Positions 1 through 8,756 of a stretch of 64,000 nt of DNA are shown in pieces. Within the stretch, counting starts at the first letter, position 1. Each line of letters begins with the position of its first letter. The notes below the pieces were generated by a model, which was not told where the DNA came from, did no database searches, and saw nothing but the letters and a program-made list of their open reading frames with translations. A program made the position numbers and the translations under genes. Source of the DNA: Terribium retamae (GTDB taxonomy: Bacteria; Pseudomonadota; Alphaproteobacteria; Rhizobiales; Rhizobiaceae); NCBI RefSeq assembly GCF_022347545.1, contig NZ_JAKREW010000022.1, positions 23,522-87,521 on the forward strand, given 5' to 3'.

Positions 1-2
1 AG

Positions 3-791
3 CTGATAGGCGGCAAGCTACCCTTCTTCGATCCTTACGGGTGGGATCCCGAACGGAGTTTCGAAGACACGCTCACGGCGCTCGGCTGGACATCCGATGT
101 CGTCAAAGGAGGCAGTGCGGATGACGCCTTGCTTCGCCTCAGGGCTGCGCTTGCCGATGGTCCGGTCTGGGTTGGCCCGGTGGAGATGGGGCATCTCAGA
201 CATCAGCCGGGCATGTCCGGCCCGATCGAGGCCGACCATTATGTGGTGGTACTCAAAATCGATAGGGATTGGGTGCTGATGCACGACCCGCAGGGTTATC
301 CCTATGCCACGCTGCCATTGAAAGACTTCATGGAAGCATGGGCCGCCAGGACGTTGAGTTATGGGACGTCCTACACGATGCGGACGGGTTTCGTCAGGCA
401 GCGAGACGTATCCGACGTCGACGCCATCCGGGGCTCGCTACCCGCAGCACGCCGGTGGCTTTCCATGAAAGATGTTCCAAGCATGCCTGAAGGCAGTCTT
501 GGAAACGGCGCGGCCGCCGAGGCACTGGCGGGGTTGGTCGGCAAGGGCTGTGACGAAGGGCTACGCGCGCACCTCATCCATTTCGCTGTGCGGGTCGGCG
601 CGCGCCGTGCCAATGATGCTGCAGCCTGCCTTGCACGCATCGGCCGACATGAGGCAGCGGGTGTCGCCGCCGAACAGGCTCGCCTCATCGGCAGCCTGCA
701 GCATCCGCTGGTATTTCGCGACGACAAGGCGGCGGCGGCTCAACTCCTCAAACTGGCGCCGACTTATGACAGGCTGCTGGCGGTGCTTTAG
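3..791 (+). CDS. Partial unknown protein, possible C39/BtrH-like papain fold
   Basis: The reading frame is open from the first bases of the window, so the 5' end is missing and about 262 residues are visible. The N-terminal half has the look of a papain-like or peptidase C39-like fold: a stretch ending ADHYVVVLKI is followed by MHDPQGYP, which resembles the His...Asp pair of C39-like and BtrH_N domains. The cysteine that such folds carry near the N-terminus would lie outside the window. The C-terminal half is Ala-rich and helical with no recognised motif. It ends 71 bases before prfC on the same strand. The domain guess rests on pattern only; the protein could be a non-catalytic relative. Confidence 0.5.
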   Translation: MIGGKLPFFDPYGWDPERSFEDTLTALGWTSDVVKGGSADDALLRLRAALADGPVWVGPVEMGHLRHQPGMSGPIEADHYVVVLKIDRDWVLMHDPQGYPYATLPLKDFMEAWAARTLSYGTSYTMRTGFVRQRDVSDVDAIRGSLPAARRWLSMKDVPSMPEGSLGNGAAAEALAGLVGKGCDEGLRAHLIHFAVRVGARRANDAAACLARIGRHEAAGVAAEQARLIGSLQHPLVFRDDKAAAAQLLKLAPTYDRLLAVL

Positions 792-862
792 ATCCGCGTT
801 TCCGTTCGACAGGCGGGTTTGTCGCTGCTAGAAGCCGGCGCAACGAACGGAATTCCTTTAAA

Positions 863-2455
863 ATGACTGAAACCATCGAGAAGGCGGTTGCACGCCGCCG
901 TACCTTCGCGATCATCGCGCACCCGGACGCCGGCAAGACCACGCTGACGGAAAAGCTTCTGCTGTTCGGCGGCGCTATCCAGCTGGCCGGCGAGGTCAAG
1001 GCGAAGAAGGATCGCATCCAGACCCGCTCGGACTGGATGAAGATTGAACGCGAGCGCGGTATTTCCGTCGTCACTTCGGTGATGACCTTCGAATATGGCG
1101 ACAACGTCTTCAACCTGCTCGACACGCCGGGTCACGAAGACTTTGCCGATGATACCTATCGCACGCTTTCGGCCGTCGACTCTGCCGTCATGGTCATCGA
1201 CGCCGCCAAGGGTATCGAACCGCGCACGCTGAAACTGTTCGAGGTGTGCCGCCTGCGCGATATTCCGATCATTACTTTCGTCAACAAGATGGATCGCGAG
1301 GCGCGCGACACGTTCGAAATCCTCGACGAGATCGAACAGAAGCTGGCGCTCGACACCGCACCCATCACGTGGCCGATCGGCCAGGGCAAGACGTTCGCAG
1401 GCACCTATCACCTCGCCGAGAATGCCGTGCGCCGCCACGACGAGGAAGTCGAGCGCACGCCGGTCCACGGGCCGGATTCCAACCGCGCTGCAGGCTTGCT
1501 GCCCGACAATGACCGCCCTGCCTTCATCGAGGAACTGGAGCTGGCGCGGGAAGCCTGCCGGCCGTTCGATCTCGACGCCTTCCGTCAGGGCCACCTCACG
1601 CCGGTCTATTTCGGCTCGGCGCTGCGCAATTTCGGCGTACGCGATCTTATCGAGGCGCTTGGCGCCTTCGGCCCGGCGCCGCGCGCTCAGGAAGCCGATA
1701 CGCGCAAGGTAGAGGCCACCGAACAGAAGATGACGTCCTTCGTCTTCAAGATTCAGGCCAACATGGATCCCAATCATCGCGACCGCATCGCTTTCGTGCG
1801 TGTCTGCTCCGGCACGTTGCAGCGCGGCATGAAGGCGAAGCTGGTGCGTACCGGAAAGCCGATGTCCCTAACTGCGCCGCAGTTCTTCTTCGCGCGGTCG
1901 CGCATCACCGCGGACGAAGCCTATGCCGGCGACGTCGTCGGTATTCCCAACCACGGCACGCTGCGCATCGGCGATACGCTGACCGAAGGCGAGGACATCC
2001 TGTTTCGCGGCGTGCCGAACTTCGCGCCGGAAATACTGCGCCGCGTGCGCCTCGGCGATGCCATGAAAGCCAAGAAACTGAAGGAAGCCCTGCAGCAGAT
2101 GGCTGAGGAGGGCGTGGTTCAGTTGTTCCAGCCGGAAGACGGCTCTCCGGCCATCGTTGGTGTCGTCGGCGCGCTGCAGATCGACGTGCTGAAGGAACGC
2201 CTCAACATCGAGTATTCGCTGCCCGTCGATTTCGAGATGTCGCGGTTTTCGGTCTGCCGCTGGATCAGCGCCGAAGACAAGCTTGACTTGCAACGCTTCG
2301 TCGATGCGCATCGCGGCGACATCGCCCGTGACCTCGACAATGATCCGGTTTTCCTGGCGCAGCACGAATTCTCGCTGAACTACGAGGCAGAGCGCTGGAA
2401 AGCCATCCGTTTTGCCGCCATCAAGGATTACCAGGTGCGGGACCAGGCGGCTTAA
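863..2455 (+). CDS. prfC: Peptide chain release factor 3 (RF3)
   Basis: A translational GTPase of 530 residues, the usual RF3 length, which recycles RF1 and RF2 from the ribosome after termination. The G domain shows the P-loop AHPDAGKT at residues 19-26, the switch II motif DTPGH at 87-91 and NKMD at 141-144. The RF3-type ending, with CRWISAEDKLDL and the closing FAAIKDYQV region, separates it from EF-G and TypA. The ATG start gives a natural N-terminus (MTETIEKAVARRRTFAIIAH). Its stop overlaps the stop of the convergent XRE gene: the two TAA codons share the TTAA at 2452-2455, so there is no room for an intergenic terminator. Confidence 0.97.
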   Translation: MTETIEKAVARRRTFAIIAHPDAGKTTLTEKLLLFGGAIQLAGEVKAKKDRIQTRSDWMKIERERGISVVTSVMTFEYGDNVFNLLDTPGHEDFADDTYRTLSAVDSAVMVIDAAKGIEPRTLKLFEVCRLRDIPIITFVNKMDREARDTFEILDEIEQKLALDTAPITWPIGQGKTFAGTYHLAENAVRRHDEEVERTPVHGPDSNRAAGLLPDNDRPAFIEELELAREACRPFDLDAFRQGHLTPVYFGSALRNFGVRDLIEALGAFGPAPRAQEADTRKVEATEQKMTSFVFKIQANMDPNHRDRIAFVRVCSGTLQRGMKAKLVRTGKPMSLTAPQFFFARSRITADEAYAGDVVGIPNHGTLRIGDTLTEGEDILFRGVPNFAPEILRRVRLGDAMKAKKLKEALQQMAEEGVVQLFQPEDGSPAIVGVVGALQIDVLKERLNIEYSLPVDFEMSRFSVCRWISAEDKLDLQRFVDAHRGDIARDLDNDPVFLAQHEFSLNYEAERWKAIRFAAIKDYQVRDQAA

Positions 2456-2823
2456 GCGGGTTTCGCTGCCGCCATTTCCCGCACCAGAGCGGTCAAGCGC
2501 TGGATATCTGCCTCGTCTATCCGATCGATCTTTTCGGCAAGGAGATTGGCGAGTTCGGTGGCGGCTGGGGACAGACCGGCCGTATCGATCTTGACCTTCG
2601 GATGTGAATTTTCAGCCAGCCGCTGCAGGTCCTCGGCATCATCCCAGATGATGTTGAAATAGCCGATGATCTTCTGGATCAGCGGCCAGCTCGGCACGCC
2701 ACGTTTGCCGTGCTCGAGCGCAGACAGATAGGCGGCACTGACGCCGATTGCTGCGGCCATCTGCTTCTGGCTCACTCCACGTTCTTCGCGCAGCACGCGG
2801 ATGCGTTCGCCAAGCGGGGTCAT
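2452..2823 (-). CDS. XRE-family helix-turn-helix regulator
   Basis: A 123-residue protein with an N-terminal Cro/C1-type HTH at about residues 6-60 (GERIRVLREERGVSQKQMAA, then GVSAAYLSALEHGKRGVPS). The C-terminal tail is helical and of unknown role. A longer in-frame extension upstream runs inside the Smr gene and is rejected: the ATG at 2823 overlaps the Smr stop as ATGA, which is typical translational coupling. It is the last gene of the Tim44-mltA-smr-xre operon. This small HTH protein downstream of mltA and smr is a common rhizobial arrangement as far as I recall; its target is unknown. Confidence 0.88.
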   Translation of the reverse strand: MTPLGERIRVLREERGVSQKQMAAAIGVSAAYLSALEHGKRGVPSWPLIQKIIGYFNIIWDDAEDLQRLAENSHPKVKIDTAGLSPAATELANLLAEKIDRIDEADIQRLTALVREMAAAKPA

Positions 2824-3344
2824 GGCCGTGTCCGCCGCAAGCGCACGTAAAGCGCACCGGCTCCGCCGTGATGCCGGGCGGCGTGGTCGTGGCTGGAGAC
2901 CAGCGTCCGGAATGCCGGTGTCGAAAGCCAGGCCGGAACGGAGCGTTTCAGGATCCCGTCCCCGCCGGAGGACGACCCCTTTCCGGTGATGACCAGTACG
3001 AAGCGCACGCCATTGGCGTGGGCGCGATGCAGGAAGGAAAAAAGAAGCGAATAGGCTTCGTCCTGCGTCATTCCGTGCAGATCGACGCGGCCTTCGATCG
3101 GTAGCCGTCCCTTCGACAACTTGTCCAGGGTCGGCTCGTCGAGCGTATGGCGTACGGGCTGCGCCTTTGGCTTTGCCGGCGATACCGTGACGATGCTGGC
3201 CGGAGCCGGCTCTTGCTGTGGTGGTCTCGGTTCGATCGGGTCCGGCAATTCCACGATTGCTTTGCCCTTGAGCGGCTTGGCTGAGCGCGCGACCAGGTTC
3301 CACAGAACGCGGTCTTCTTCGGAAAGGTCGCGGCGCCGGCTCAT
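2820..3344 (-). CDS. Smr/MutS2-type domain endonuclease-like protein
   Basis: A 174-residue protein. Residues 1-80 are a basic, Pro-rich, low-complexity lead (MSRRRDLSEEDRVLWNLVAR and several PPQQEPAPA-like stretches). The C-terminal Smr domain starts with the signature VDLHGMTQDEA at about residues 87-97 and continues with the glycine-rich VITGKGSSSGGDGIL. Smr domains are found at the C-terminus of MutS2 and in stand-alone nucleases that act on nucleic-acid junctions or RNA; the substrate here is not known. The start overlaps the mltA stop (ATGA at 3341-3344) and its own stop overlaps the XRE start, so the three are translationally coupled. Confidence 0.9.
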   Translation of the reverse strand: MSRRRDLSEEDRVLWNLVARSAKPLKGKAIVELPDPIEPRPPQQEPAPASIVTVSPAKPKAQPVRHTLDEPTLDKLSKGRLPIEGRVDLHGMTQDEAYSLLFSFLHRAHANGVRFVLVITGKGSSSGGDGILKRSVPAWLSTPAFRTLVSSHDHAARHHGGAGALYVRLRRTRP

Positions 3345-4444
3345 CGCGCTGCTCCGTCGAACAGCGAACGCGGCACCAACGCGTAGAAATCGGCGGCGTT
3401 GCGCACCACGCCGGCGATTTCGCCGGCAGCATCGCCGGAACCGGCGAAAAGGTCCCCGCGTGCCGGTCCGGTGATGGCGGAACCGGTATCCTGTGCAATC
3501 ATCAATCGTCGGAAAGGTTTGCCGTCGAAGGCGGTCAGCGTCGGCGCGTTGATGTAGAAAGGCGTGCCGAATGTGTGCAGCAGCCGGTCCACAGCCACGG
3601 AACGGCCTGCCGAAAGCGGCACTTTTGCTGCCGCGATGGGCCCCAGTTCCGGATCGTCCACTGCCGCCGGGCGGAAAAAGATGAAGGAGCGGTTCTGCCA
3701 AAGGATATCGTCAACGCGATCCGGGTTCGCCTTGAACCAAGCGCGGATCGACTGCATCGTCACTTTTTCCAGCGGGATTTCGCCCGCATCGGCCAAGACC
3801 CGGCCTGGCCCGGTGAATCGCTGCCCGGATTTTGCGGCATAGGTGACGCGCAACTGCCTTCCGTCGGTCATGTTGAGCCGAGCTGCGCCTTGCACATGGA
3901 TGAAGAAGACATCGACCTTGTCGGCGAACCAGGCAATCTCCAGGCCTTGCCCGACGAGTGCGCCCCGTTCGATCGCACCGCGGTCATGGTACTCCACGGG
4001 TCCGTCCGTCGTCCGGCGGGCGAATGCAAGATACGGATCCATGCCGTCGGGCCGATTGGTGTCGTCGATATCGATCAGATCGGCAGGGCGTGACAACAAC
4101 GGCCAGCGATAATGCTCACTGCGCACCGGCGAAGCTTCGACCACAGGCTCATAGAAACCCGTGACCAGACCGGCTTCATTGTCAGGGGAGACTTGGGCCG
4201 GAGCGAAGTACCGTTCGAAGAAAGCCCGCGCACCGGCTCGATCCTTCGGCGGCGCGGATCTTGCAGCTTCATAGGCAGGCAGGAAAGCCGTGAAATCGAT
4301 GCCGAGCGAACCGGTGCGGTATGGCTTTACCGGAGCGTGGAAAGCGGAACGTCGAAACGCATCGAAGGCGGCAAGGTGGTTGTCGTCGGCCCAACCGGGC
4401 AGATCGTCATAGGATCGCGCCGAAAGGAAAGGCGACAGCGACAC
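3341..4444 (-). CDS. mltA: MltA-type lytic murein transglycosylase
   Basis: A 367-residue membrane-bound-type lytic transglycosylase that cleaves peptidoglycan glycan strands to 1,6-anhydro-muropeptides. Family features are GLVTGFYEP near residue 93, the block FFIHVQGAARL, and the C-terminal 3D domain AQDTGSAITGPARGDLF ending near GSGDAAGE. The start is a GTG nine bases after the Tim44-like stop, giving MSLSPFLSARSYDDLPGW. No signal peptide or lipobox is visible, unlike E. coli MltA, so export is unclear. It lies in the operon Tim44-like, mltA, smr, xre. Confidence 0.93.
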   Translation of the reverse strand: MSLSPFLSARSYDDLPGWADDNHLAAFDAFRRSAFHAPVKPYRTGSLGIDFTAFLPAYEAARSAPPKDRAGARAFFERYFAPAQVSPDNEAGLVTGFYEPVVEASPVRSEHYRWPLLSRPADLIDIDDTNRPDGMDPYLAFARRTTDGPVEYHDRGAIERGALVGQGLEIAWFADKVDVFFIHVQGAARLNMTDGRQLRVTYAAKSGQRFTGPGRVLADAGEIPLEKVTMQSIRAWFKANPDRVDDILWQNRSFIFFRPAAVDDPELGPIAAAKVPLSAGRSVAVDRLLHTFGTPFYINAPTLTAFDGKPFRRLMIAQDTGSAITGPARGDLFAGSGDAAGEIAGVVRNAADFYALVPRSLFDGAAR

Positions 4445-4453
4445 CTGAGCGGC

Positions 4454-5164
4454 TCAATCTTCTTCCTCGGTGGCGACAAGCTTCCAGTTCGGATCGCGCG
4501 AACGGGTGTCCCGTGCGAACGTCCATACGTCCTTGACCTCGGCAACCGTCTCAGGGTCGCCGTCGATGACGGTGCCAGCCTTGTCGCGGGTGGCCGAAAT
4601 CAGCTCGCTGACGATACGCAGCGTGACATGAGCTTCCGAACCCTTCATCTCGGCCGAGACGATGTCGGCTTTGTCGATGCCGACGAAGGAGGACTGGATC
4701 TTCTCGGATTTTGCCTCGCGCTCGCTGATGGCGGCGACGAAACCGTCATAGACTTCACGCGACAGAAGATTCTTCAGCGTTTTGCGGTCGCCGTCGGCAT
4801 AGGCCATCACGATCATTTCGTAAGCCATCTTGGCGCCGTCGACGAAACCCTTCGGGTCAAAACTGGCGTCGGCGTCCTTGATGGCGCGCAGACCCTTGTT
4901 GAGATCGGTGTCAGGCTTGGCGAAGGCGTCGATTGCTGCATAGGCATCCGGCGCCGGCGCATCGCCAGGGGCACGCTTGCGCGGCAGCGAAACGACATTT
5001 TCCGAAGTCTTGGCGGCATCCTTGTCGCGATTGCGGCCAGCCGTATAGGGATCGAACGGCGGACGCTCGCTGCCAGTGCGGCGGCCCAGCACATTGCGCA
5101 GCTGGAAGAAGATCACGACCGCCGCGACCAGGAAGAATATCGTGCCGAAGTCGAAAAATGCCAT
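4454..5164 (-). CDS. Tim44/TimA-like inner-membrane protein
   Basis: A 236-residue protein with one N-terminal membrane segment (FDFGTIFFLVAAVVIFFQLRN) followed by a basic LGRRTGSERPPFDPY stretch, typical of alphaproteobacterial Tim44-like proteins. The C-terminal Tim44-like domain covers roughly residues 90-235 (FDPKGFVDGAKMAYEMIVMA through VWTFARD...DPNWKLVATE). The family is related to the mitochondrial import motor subunit Tim44; the bacterial role is not settled. I used the ATG at 5164; an in-frame TTG at 5176 preceded by GAGGG would add four residues. It is the first gene of a minus-strand operon, divergent from fxsA. Confidence 0.9.
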   Translation of the reverse strand: MAFFDFGTIFFLVAAVVIFFQLRNVLGRRTGSERPPFDPYTAGRNRDKDAAKTSENVVSLPRKRAPGDAPAPDAYAAIDAFAKPDTDLNKGLRAIKDADASFDPKGFVDGAKMAYEMIVMAYADGDRKTLKNLLSREVYDGFVAAISEREAKSEKIQSSFVGIDKADIVSAEMKGSEAHVTLRIVSELISATRDKAGTVIDGDPETVAEVKDVWTFARDTRSRDPNWKLVATEEED

Positions 5165-5361
5165 GTCCTGTGCCAATCACCCTCGAAGCGGCCAATCAAC
5201 TCAACCGGCCGCGCCTCCAGTTCGCGACTGATCATAAAACTATAAAAGCATATAGAACGTGCCGCGCCATCATTCAAACGCAAGCAGCGCATACCTATTT
5301 GATACAGTGAACGCCAGCGGCGATTGGTCGCCTGGCCATTATACAACGATTGGGCGGGTTT

Positions 5362-5847
5362 TTGCGTACTTCCTTTCTCCCTTTCTTCGTGCTGGCGCTT
5401 CCCTTGCTGGAGATCGCCGGCTTTGTCGTGGTCGGGAAACAGATCGGCGCGCTGGCGACGGTGGCCCTTGTGCTTGCCTCGACCATTGCCGGCGCCATGC
5501 TGCTCAAGCGCCAGGGCTTCAGTACCATGGTCAATGCGCGCGCCGAGATCGAGGCCGGTCGCGATCCGAGCCGTCCGCTGGCGCATGGCGCCATGACGAT
5601 CTTCTCCGCGCTTCTGCTTATGGTGCCTGGTTTCATCACCTCCATCATCGGCCTGGTTTTCCTGGTTCCTGCCGTGCGTGATTTCGCCTGGGGTTTTCTC
5701 AAATCCCGCGTTTCGGTGGTGTCTTCCTTCGGCGAAGGTGGTGGTTTCAGGACGCGTCAGCGCGAGAAAACGATCGATCTCGACACCGAGGAGTTTTCGC
5801 GCGATCCCAACCCGAATTCGCCCTGGCGGCGGCTTAAGGATGAATGA
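5362..5847 (+). CDS. fxsA: FxsA family membrane protein
   Basis: A cytoplasmic-membrane protein of about 161 residues. It shows three to four hydrophobic segments (FFVLALPLLEIAGFVVVG, TVALVLASTIAGAML and MTIFSALLLMVPGFITSIIG) and the family pattern PLLEI...G in the first helix. The C-terminal tail is hydrophilic. FxsA (YtfD) is known in E. coli for relieving F exclusion of phage T7 when overexpressed; its normal role is unknown. The start is a TTG: 5362 gives MRTSFLPFF, which fits the family N-terminus, while TTG at 5350 would add four residues. It sits divergently from the Tim44-like gene and upstream of secB, a common alphaproteobacterial order. Confidence 0.9.
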   Translation: MRTSFLPFFVLALPLLEIAGFVVVGKQIGALATVALVLASTIAGAMLLKRQGFSTMVNARAEIEAGRDPSRPLAHGAMTIFSALLLMVPGFITSIIGLVFLVPAVRDFAWGFLKSRVSVVSSFGEGGGFRTRQREKTIDLDTEEFSRDPNPNSPWRRLKDE

Positions 5848-5940
5848 ACAGGCGCCAAATCTTGTCTTGAGGCGCCTGCCGTGATAGCCAACGCCCGATT
5901 TCAATAGGGGCCAGATGGCCCAACAAGGGGATTTTGGCTC

Positions 5941-6429
5941 ATGGCCGACAACAATGAAGCGCAGGCAAGCAACGGCAACGGAGCGCAGCCGACGCTGAAC
6001 GTTCTGGCCCAGTATGTGAAGGACCTTTCGTTCGAAAGCCCCGGTGCACCGAACTCGCTGCGTGGCCGCGACAAGGCGCCCGGCATCGCCATCAGCGTCA
6101 ACGTCAACGCCAATCCCCTGTCCGACGAGCAGTTCGACGTCAATTTGACGCTGAACGCCAAGGCTTCCTTCGACAAGGAAGTGCTGTTCAACGTCGAGCT
6201 GGTCTATGGCGGCGTCTTCAACATCGCCGGCTTCCCGCAGGAGCACATGCTGCCGATCCTGTTTATCGAATGCCCGCGCCTGCTGTTCCCGTTCGCGCGT
6301 CAGATCATCTCGGACGCAACCCGCAACGGCGGTTTCCCGCCGCTAATGCTCGATCCGATCGACTTCGCGCAGATGTTCCAGCAGAAGCTGGCTGAAGATC
6401 AGGCTGCCTCGAAGGTGATGGTCAGCTAA
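5941..6429 (+). CDS. secB: Protein-export chaperone SecB
   Basis: A 162-residue cytosolic tetrameric chaperone that holds preproteins unfolded and hands them to SecA. The family core is clear: PTLNVLAQYVKDLSFESPGAP near the start, VNVNANPLSDEQFDVNLTL, and the conserved VVYGG-like LVYGGVFNIAGFP and ECPRLLFPFARQIISDATRNGGFPPLMLDPIDF. The N-terminus is extended by Asn/Gln-rich residues as in other alphaproteobacteria. A strong bidirectional terminator follows directly (6449-6476), shared with the convergent dnaQ. Confidence 0.97.
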   Translation: MADNNEAQASNGNGAQPTLNVLAQYVKDLSFESPGAPNSLRGRDKAPGIAISVNVNANPLSDEQFDVNLTLNAKASFDKEVLFNVELVYGGVFNIAGFPQEHMLPILFIECPRLLFPFARQIISDATRNGGFPPLMLDPIDFAQMFQQKLAEDQAASKVMVS

Positions 6430-6448
6430 GCTGCCCCGATATCCAGTG

Positions 6449-6476
6449 AAAAACCCGGCCTCGCGCCGGGTTTTTT
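6449..6476. terminator. Bidirectional rho-independent terminator (secB/dnaQ)
   Basis: A stem of AACCCGGC-type bases (core CCCGGC 6454-6459 with GCCGGG 6465-6470) has A residues before and a T run after it (6471-6476). This fits termination of secB on the plus strand and dnaQ on the minus strand. Confidence 0.85.
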
Positions 6477-6501
6477 GTTCGATGCGCTGACAGGACGAAA
6501 A

Positions 6502-7221
6502 CTATTCGGCTGCTTCCGAACTTTCGCCGGCGAATTTCGCCCACAGTGCCTTTTCGCCGAGCGATTCGACCAGCCGCTTGTGGGCTTCGCGCTCGGCCTC
6601 GGTCAGCCGCGAGGCCAGCGGTACCGGCCGCGCGGCGATGGTAAGCTCGATCTCTATGCCGCCTCGGCGTCCCGTCTGGGACAGTCCTCCATCCAGGCCG
6701 AGCGCGGCCTGCTTGCCGCCGATCAGCTCGACATAGACTTCTGCCAACAGCTCGGAGTCGAGCAGCGCCCCGTGTTTGGTGCGGTGGCTGTTGTCGATTC
6801 CGTAACGACGGCATAGCGCGTCCAGCGAATTGGGACCCATCGGGTGTTTGCGACGCGCCAGCGCCAGCGTATCGATCACGCGCTCCGGTCCGACTGGAGG
6901 ATGGCCGAGCCGGGCGAATTCAGCGTTGATGAAGCCCATGTCGAAACCGGCATTGTGCGCGATCAGCTTGGCGCCATCGATGAACTCCAGGAAAAGATCC
7001 GCAATCTCCGAAAAAGTCGGCTTGCCGACCAGCTGTGCCGCGCTGATGCCGTGAACGGCTTCCGCCTCGGCATTGATCATGCGGCCTTCTGGGTTGATGT
7101 AATGATGGAAGGTGTTGCCGGTCGGAAACCGATTGACCAACTCGATACAGCCGAGCTCTATGATGCGGTCTTCGCGCGCATCGAGCCCTGTTGTTTCCGT
7201 ATCGAAGATGATTTCGCGCAT
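6502..7221 (-). CDS. dnaQ: DNA polymerase III epsilon subunit (3'-5' proofreading exonuclease)
   Basis: A 239-residue DEDDh exonuclease. Exo I is FDTETTG with Asp7 and Glu9, Exo II lies in LIAHNAGFDMGFINAEF, and Exo III is HGALLDSELLAEVY. The SHRTKHGALLD block is typical of DnaQ itself rather than of RNase T or oligoribonuclease. The roughly 60-residue C-terminal tail would bind the polymerase alpha subunit. It is the last gene of the maf-aroE-coaE-dnaQ block, 93 bases after coaE, and ends at the terminator shared with secB. Confidence 0.96.
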   Translation of the reverse strand: MREIIFDTETTGLDAREDRIIELGCIELVNRFPTGNTFHHYINPEGRMINAEAEAVHGISAAQLVGKPTFSEIADLFLEFIDGAKLIAHNAGFDMGFINAEFARLGHPPVGPERVIDTLALARRKHPMGPNSLDALCRRYGIDNSHRTKHGALLDSELLAEVYVELIGGKQAALGLDGGLSQTGRRGGIEIELTIAARPVPLASRLTEAEREAHKRLVESLGEKALWAKFAGESSEAAE

Positions 7222-7314
7222 CGGCGATGCTCCGCGGCCTGAGCCGTCCAGTCAAAGACGTCGGCGCTTGTTTGTTTGGATCGAAAATGGAGTCCGGCCG
7301 GCTTTCCCGCAAGA

Positions 7315-7920
7315 TCAACCGGCGTGATTGCTGCCATTTTCCCCTGATAGCTCGGCGATGATGGCCTGGATTGCCTGCCGGGTGACCTCAAAGCCGCTGC
7401 CGGTATCGACAACATAGTCGGCCAGCCGCCGCTTTTCGGCGTCGGGAACCTGTTTGGTGAGAATTGATTCGAATTTGTCCTCGGTCATTCCGGGCCGTGC
7501 CAGCACGCGCTCGCGCTGCTGTTCTGCAGGTGCGCTCACCACCACGACCTTGTCGACGCGGCCGCGGCCACCCGTCTCGAACAGCAGCGGAATGTCGAGC
7601 ACGGCAAGCGGTGCGCCGGTTTGCCGATGATGGGCCAGAAAGGCATCGGCATCGGCGCGCACCAAAGGATGGATGATGCCTTCCAATGCCTTGAGCGCGG
7701 CGGCATCGCCCAGAACGCGTTGCCCGAGCAGCGCGCGATCCACCGCGCCGTCCCGGGTCACACCCGGAAAAGCCGCTTCGATCAAGGGAGCTGCCTTGCC
7801 GGCATAGAGCCGATGCACCGCTTCGTCCGAATCGTGCACCGGAACTCCGGCTTCGCGGAACATCTTCGCGGCGGTTGACTTGCCCATGCCGATGGAACCC
7901 GTGAGGCCGAGCACGATCAA
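7315..7920 (-). CDS. coaE: Dephospho-CoA kinase
   Basis: A 201-residue P-loop kinase that phosphorylates dephospho-CoA at the ribose 3'-OH, the last step of coenzyme A synthesis. The Walker A motif GSIGMGKST is at residues 8-16. The CoA-binding signature HDSDEAVHRLY follows, with HPLVRADADAF and the lid region further on. The start is a TTG at 7920 whose bases overlap the aroE stop (TTGA), so it is probably translated by coupling. No better start lies nearby and MIVLGLTGSIG is the expected N-terminus. Confidence 0.95.
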   Translation of the reverse strand: MIVLGLTGSIGMGKSTAAKMFREAGVPVHDSDEAVHRLYAGKAAPLIEAAFPGVTRDGAVDRALLGQRVLGDAAALKALEGIIHPLVRADADAFLAHHRQTGAPLAVLDIPLLFETGGRGRVDKVVVVSAPAEQQRERVLARPGMTEDKFESILTKQVPDAEKRRLADYVVDTGSGFEVTRQAIQAIIAELSGENGSNHAG

Positions 7921-8756
7921 TGTTTGGCCTCCAGATCGTCGACGATAAGCGCGCGCAGTTCCGGCGTGACTTCCGGCCGCTTGCCGAACCAGTGTTCGAA
8001 ACCGGGTACCGCTTGATGCAGCAGCATGCCCAGCCCATCGACGGTTTTCAGCCCGCGCTGCCTTGCCGCGGCAAGCAACGGGGTTTCCAGCGGCACATAG
8101 ACGATATCGGTGACGATCGCATGCGTCGGCAGGCGGGTGGGATCGGCGGGCAGGCCCTCATTGCCGTGCATGCCGAGCGCCGTGGTGTTGATCAGCAGTC
8201 CGGCGTCGGCCATCAATTCGCCAATCGCCTCGCTGCCATGTGCTGACACGTTGGTTCCGAACTGGTCTCGCAACTCCTCTGCCCGAGCTTTCGTGCGGTT
8301 GGCGATACGGATGTCGCGAACGCCACGTTCCTTCAGCGCGTGGATGACGGCACGTGCCGCGCCACCGGCGCCCAGCACCACAGCCGGACCGTTGCCAGCC
8401 CAGCCCTGCGCAAATTCGTCGAGATTGGCCGCGAAACCATGTGCGTCGGTGTTGCCGCCGCGGAGTTCGCCGTCTTCAACCCACAGCGTGTTGATGGCGC
8501 CGATCTGCTCGGCCGCTTCATCCCGGCGTTTGACGGCTGCGCACACGGCTTCCTTGTGCGGGATGGTGACGTTACCGCCGCTGAAGCCCCTCTCCGCAAG
8601 CGTCGACAGGAACGCAGGCAGATCGCCGGGTGCCACATCGATCGCTTCGTAGCTGCCAGCGATGCCGTAGCTCTTCAACCAGTATCCGTGGATTTTCGGC
8701 GAACGCGAATGCGCGATCGGATGGCCGATCACGAAGGCCTTTTTCATGTCAGCCAT
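7917..8756 (-). CDS. aroE: Shikimate dehydrogenase (NADP+)
   Basis: A 279-residue enzyme that reduces 3-dehydroshikimate to shikimate in aromatic amino-acid synthesis. The shikimate-binding motif is HSRSPKIHGYW at about residues 16-26, the catalytic Lys lies in GGNVTIPHKEAV, and the NADP-binding loop is LGAGGAARAV. The C-terminal GLGMLLHQAVPGFEHWFG is also conserved. I chose the ATG at 8756 (MADMKKAFVIGHP); a GTG at 8765 would add three residues. The start lies inside the maf 3' end, and the stop overlaps the coaE TTG start. Confidence 0.96.
   Translation of the reverse strand: MADMKKAFVIGHPIAHSRSPKIHGYWLKSYGIAGSYEAIDVAPGDLPAFLSTLAERGFSGGNVTIPHKEAVCAAVKRRDEAAEQIGAINTLWVEDGELRGGNTDAHGFAANLDEFAQGWAGNGPAVVLGAGGAARAVIHALKERGVRDIRIANRTKARAEELRDQFGTNVSAHGSEAIGELMADAGLLINTTALGMHGNEGLPADPTRLPTHAIVTDIVYVPLETPLLAAARQRGLKTVDGLGMLLHQAVPGFEHWFGKRPEVTPELRALIVDDLEAKH

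Noticed and set aside
5849..5878. Inverted repeat CAGGCGCC/GGCGCCTG after fxsA
   Set aside because: A good stem, but no T run follows, so I do not call it a terminator; it may be an mRNA-stabilising hairpin.
4112..6246. Two 377-residue open frames (4112-5245 plus, 5113-6246 minus)
   Set aside because: They cross the Tim44-like, mltA, fxsA and secB genes on the opposite strand and have no motifs.
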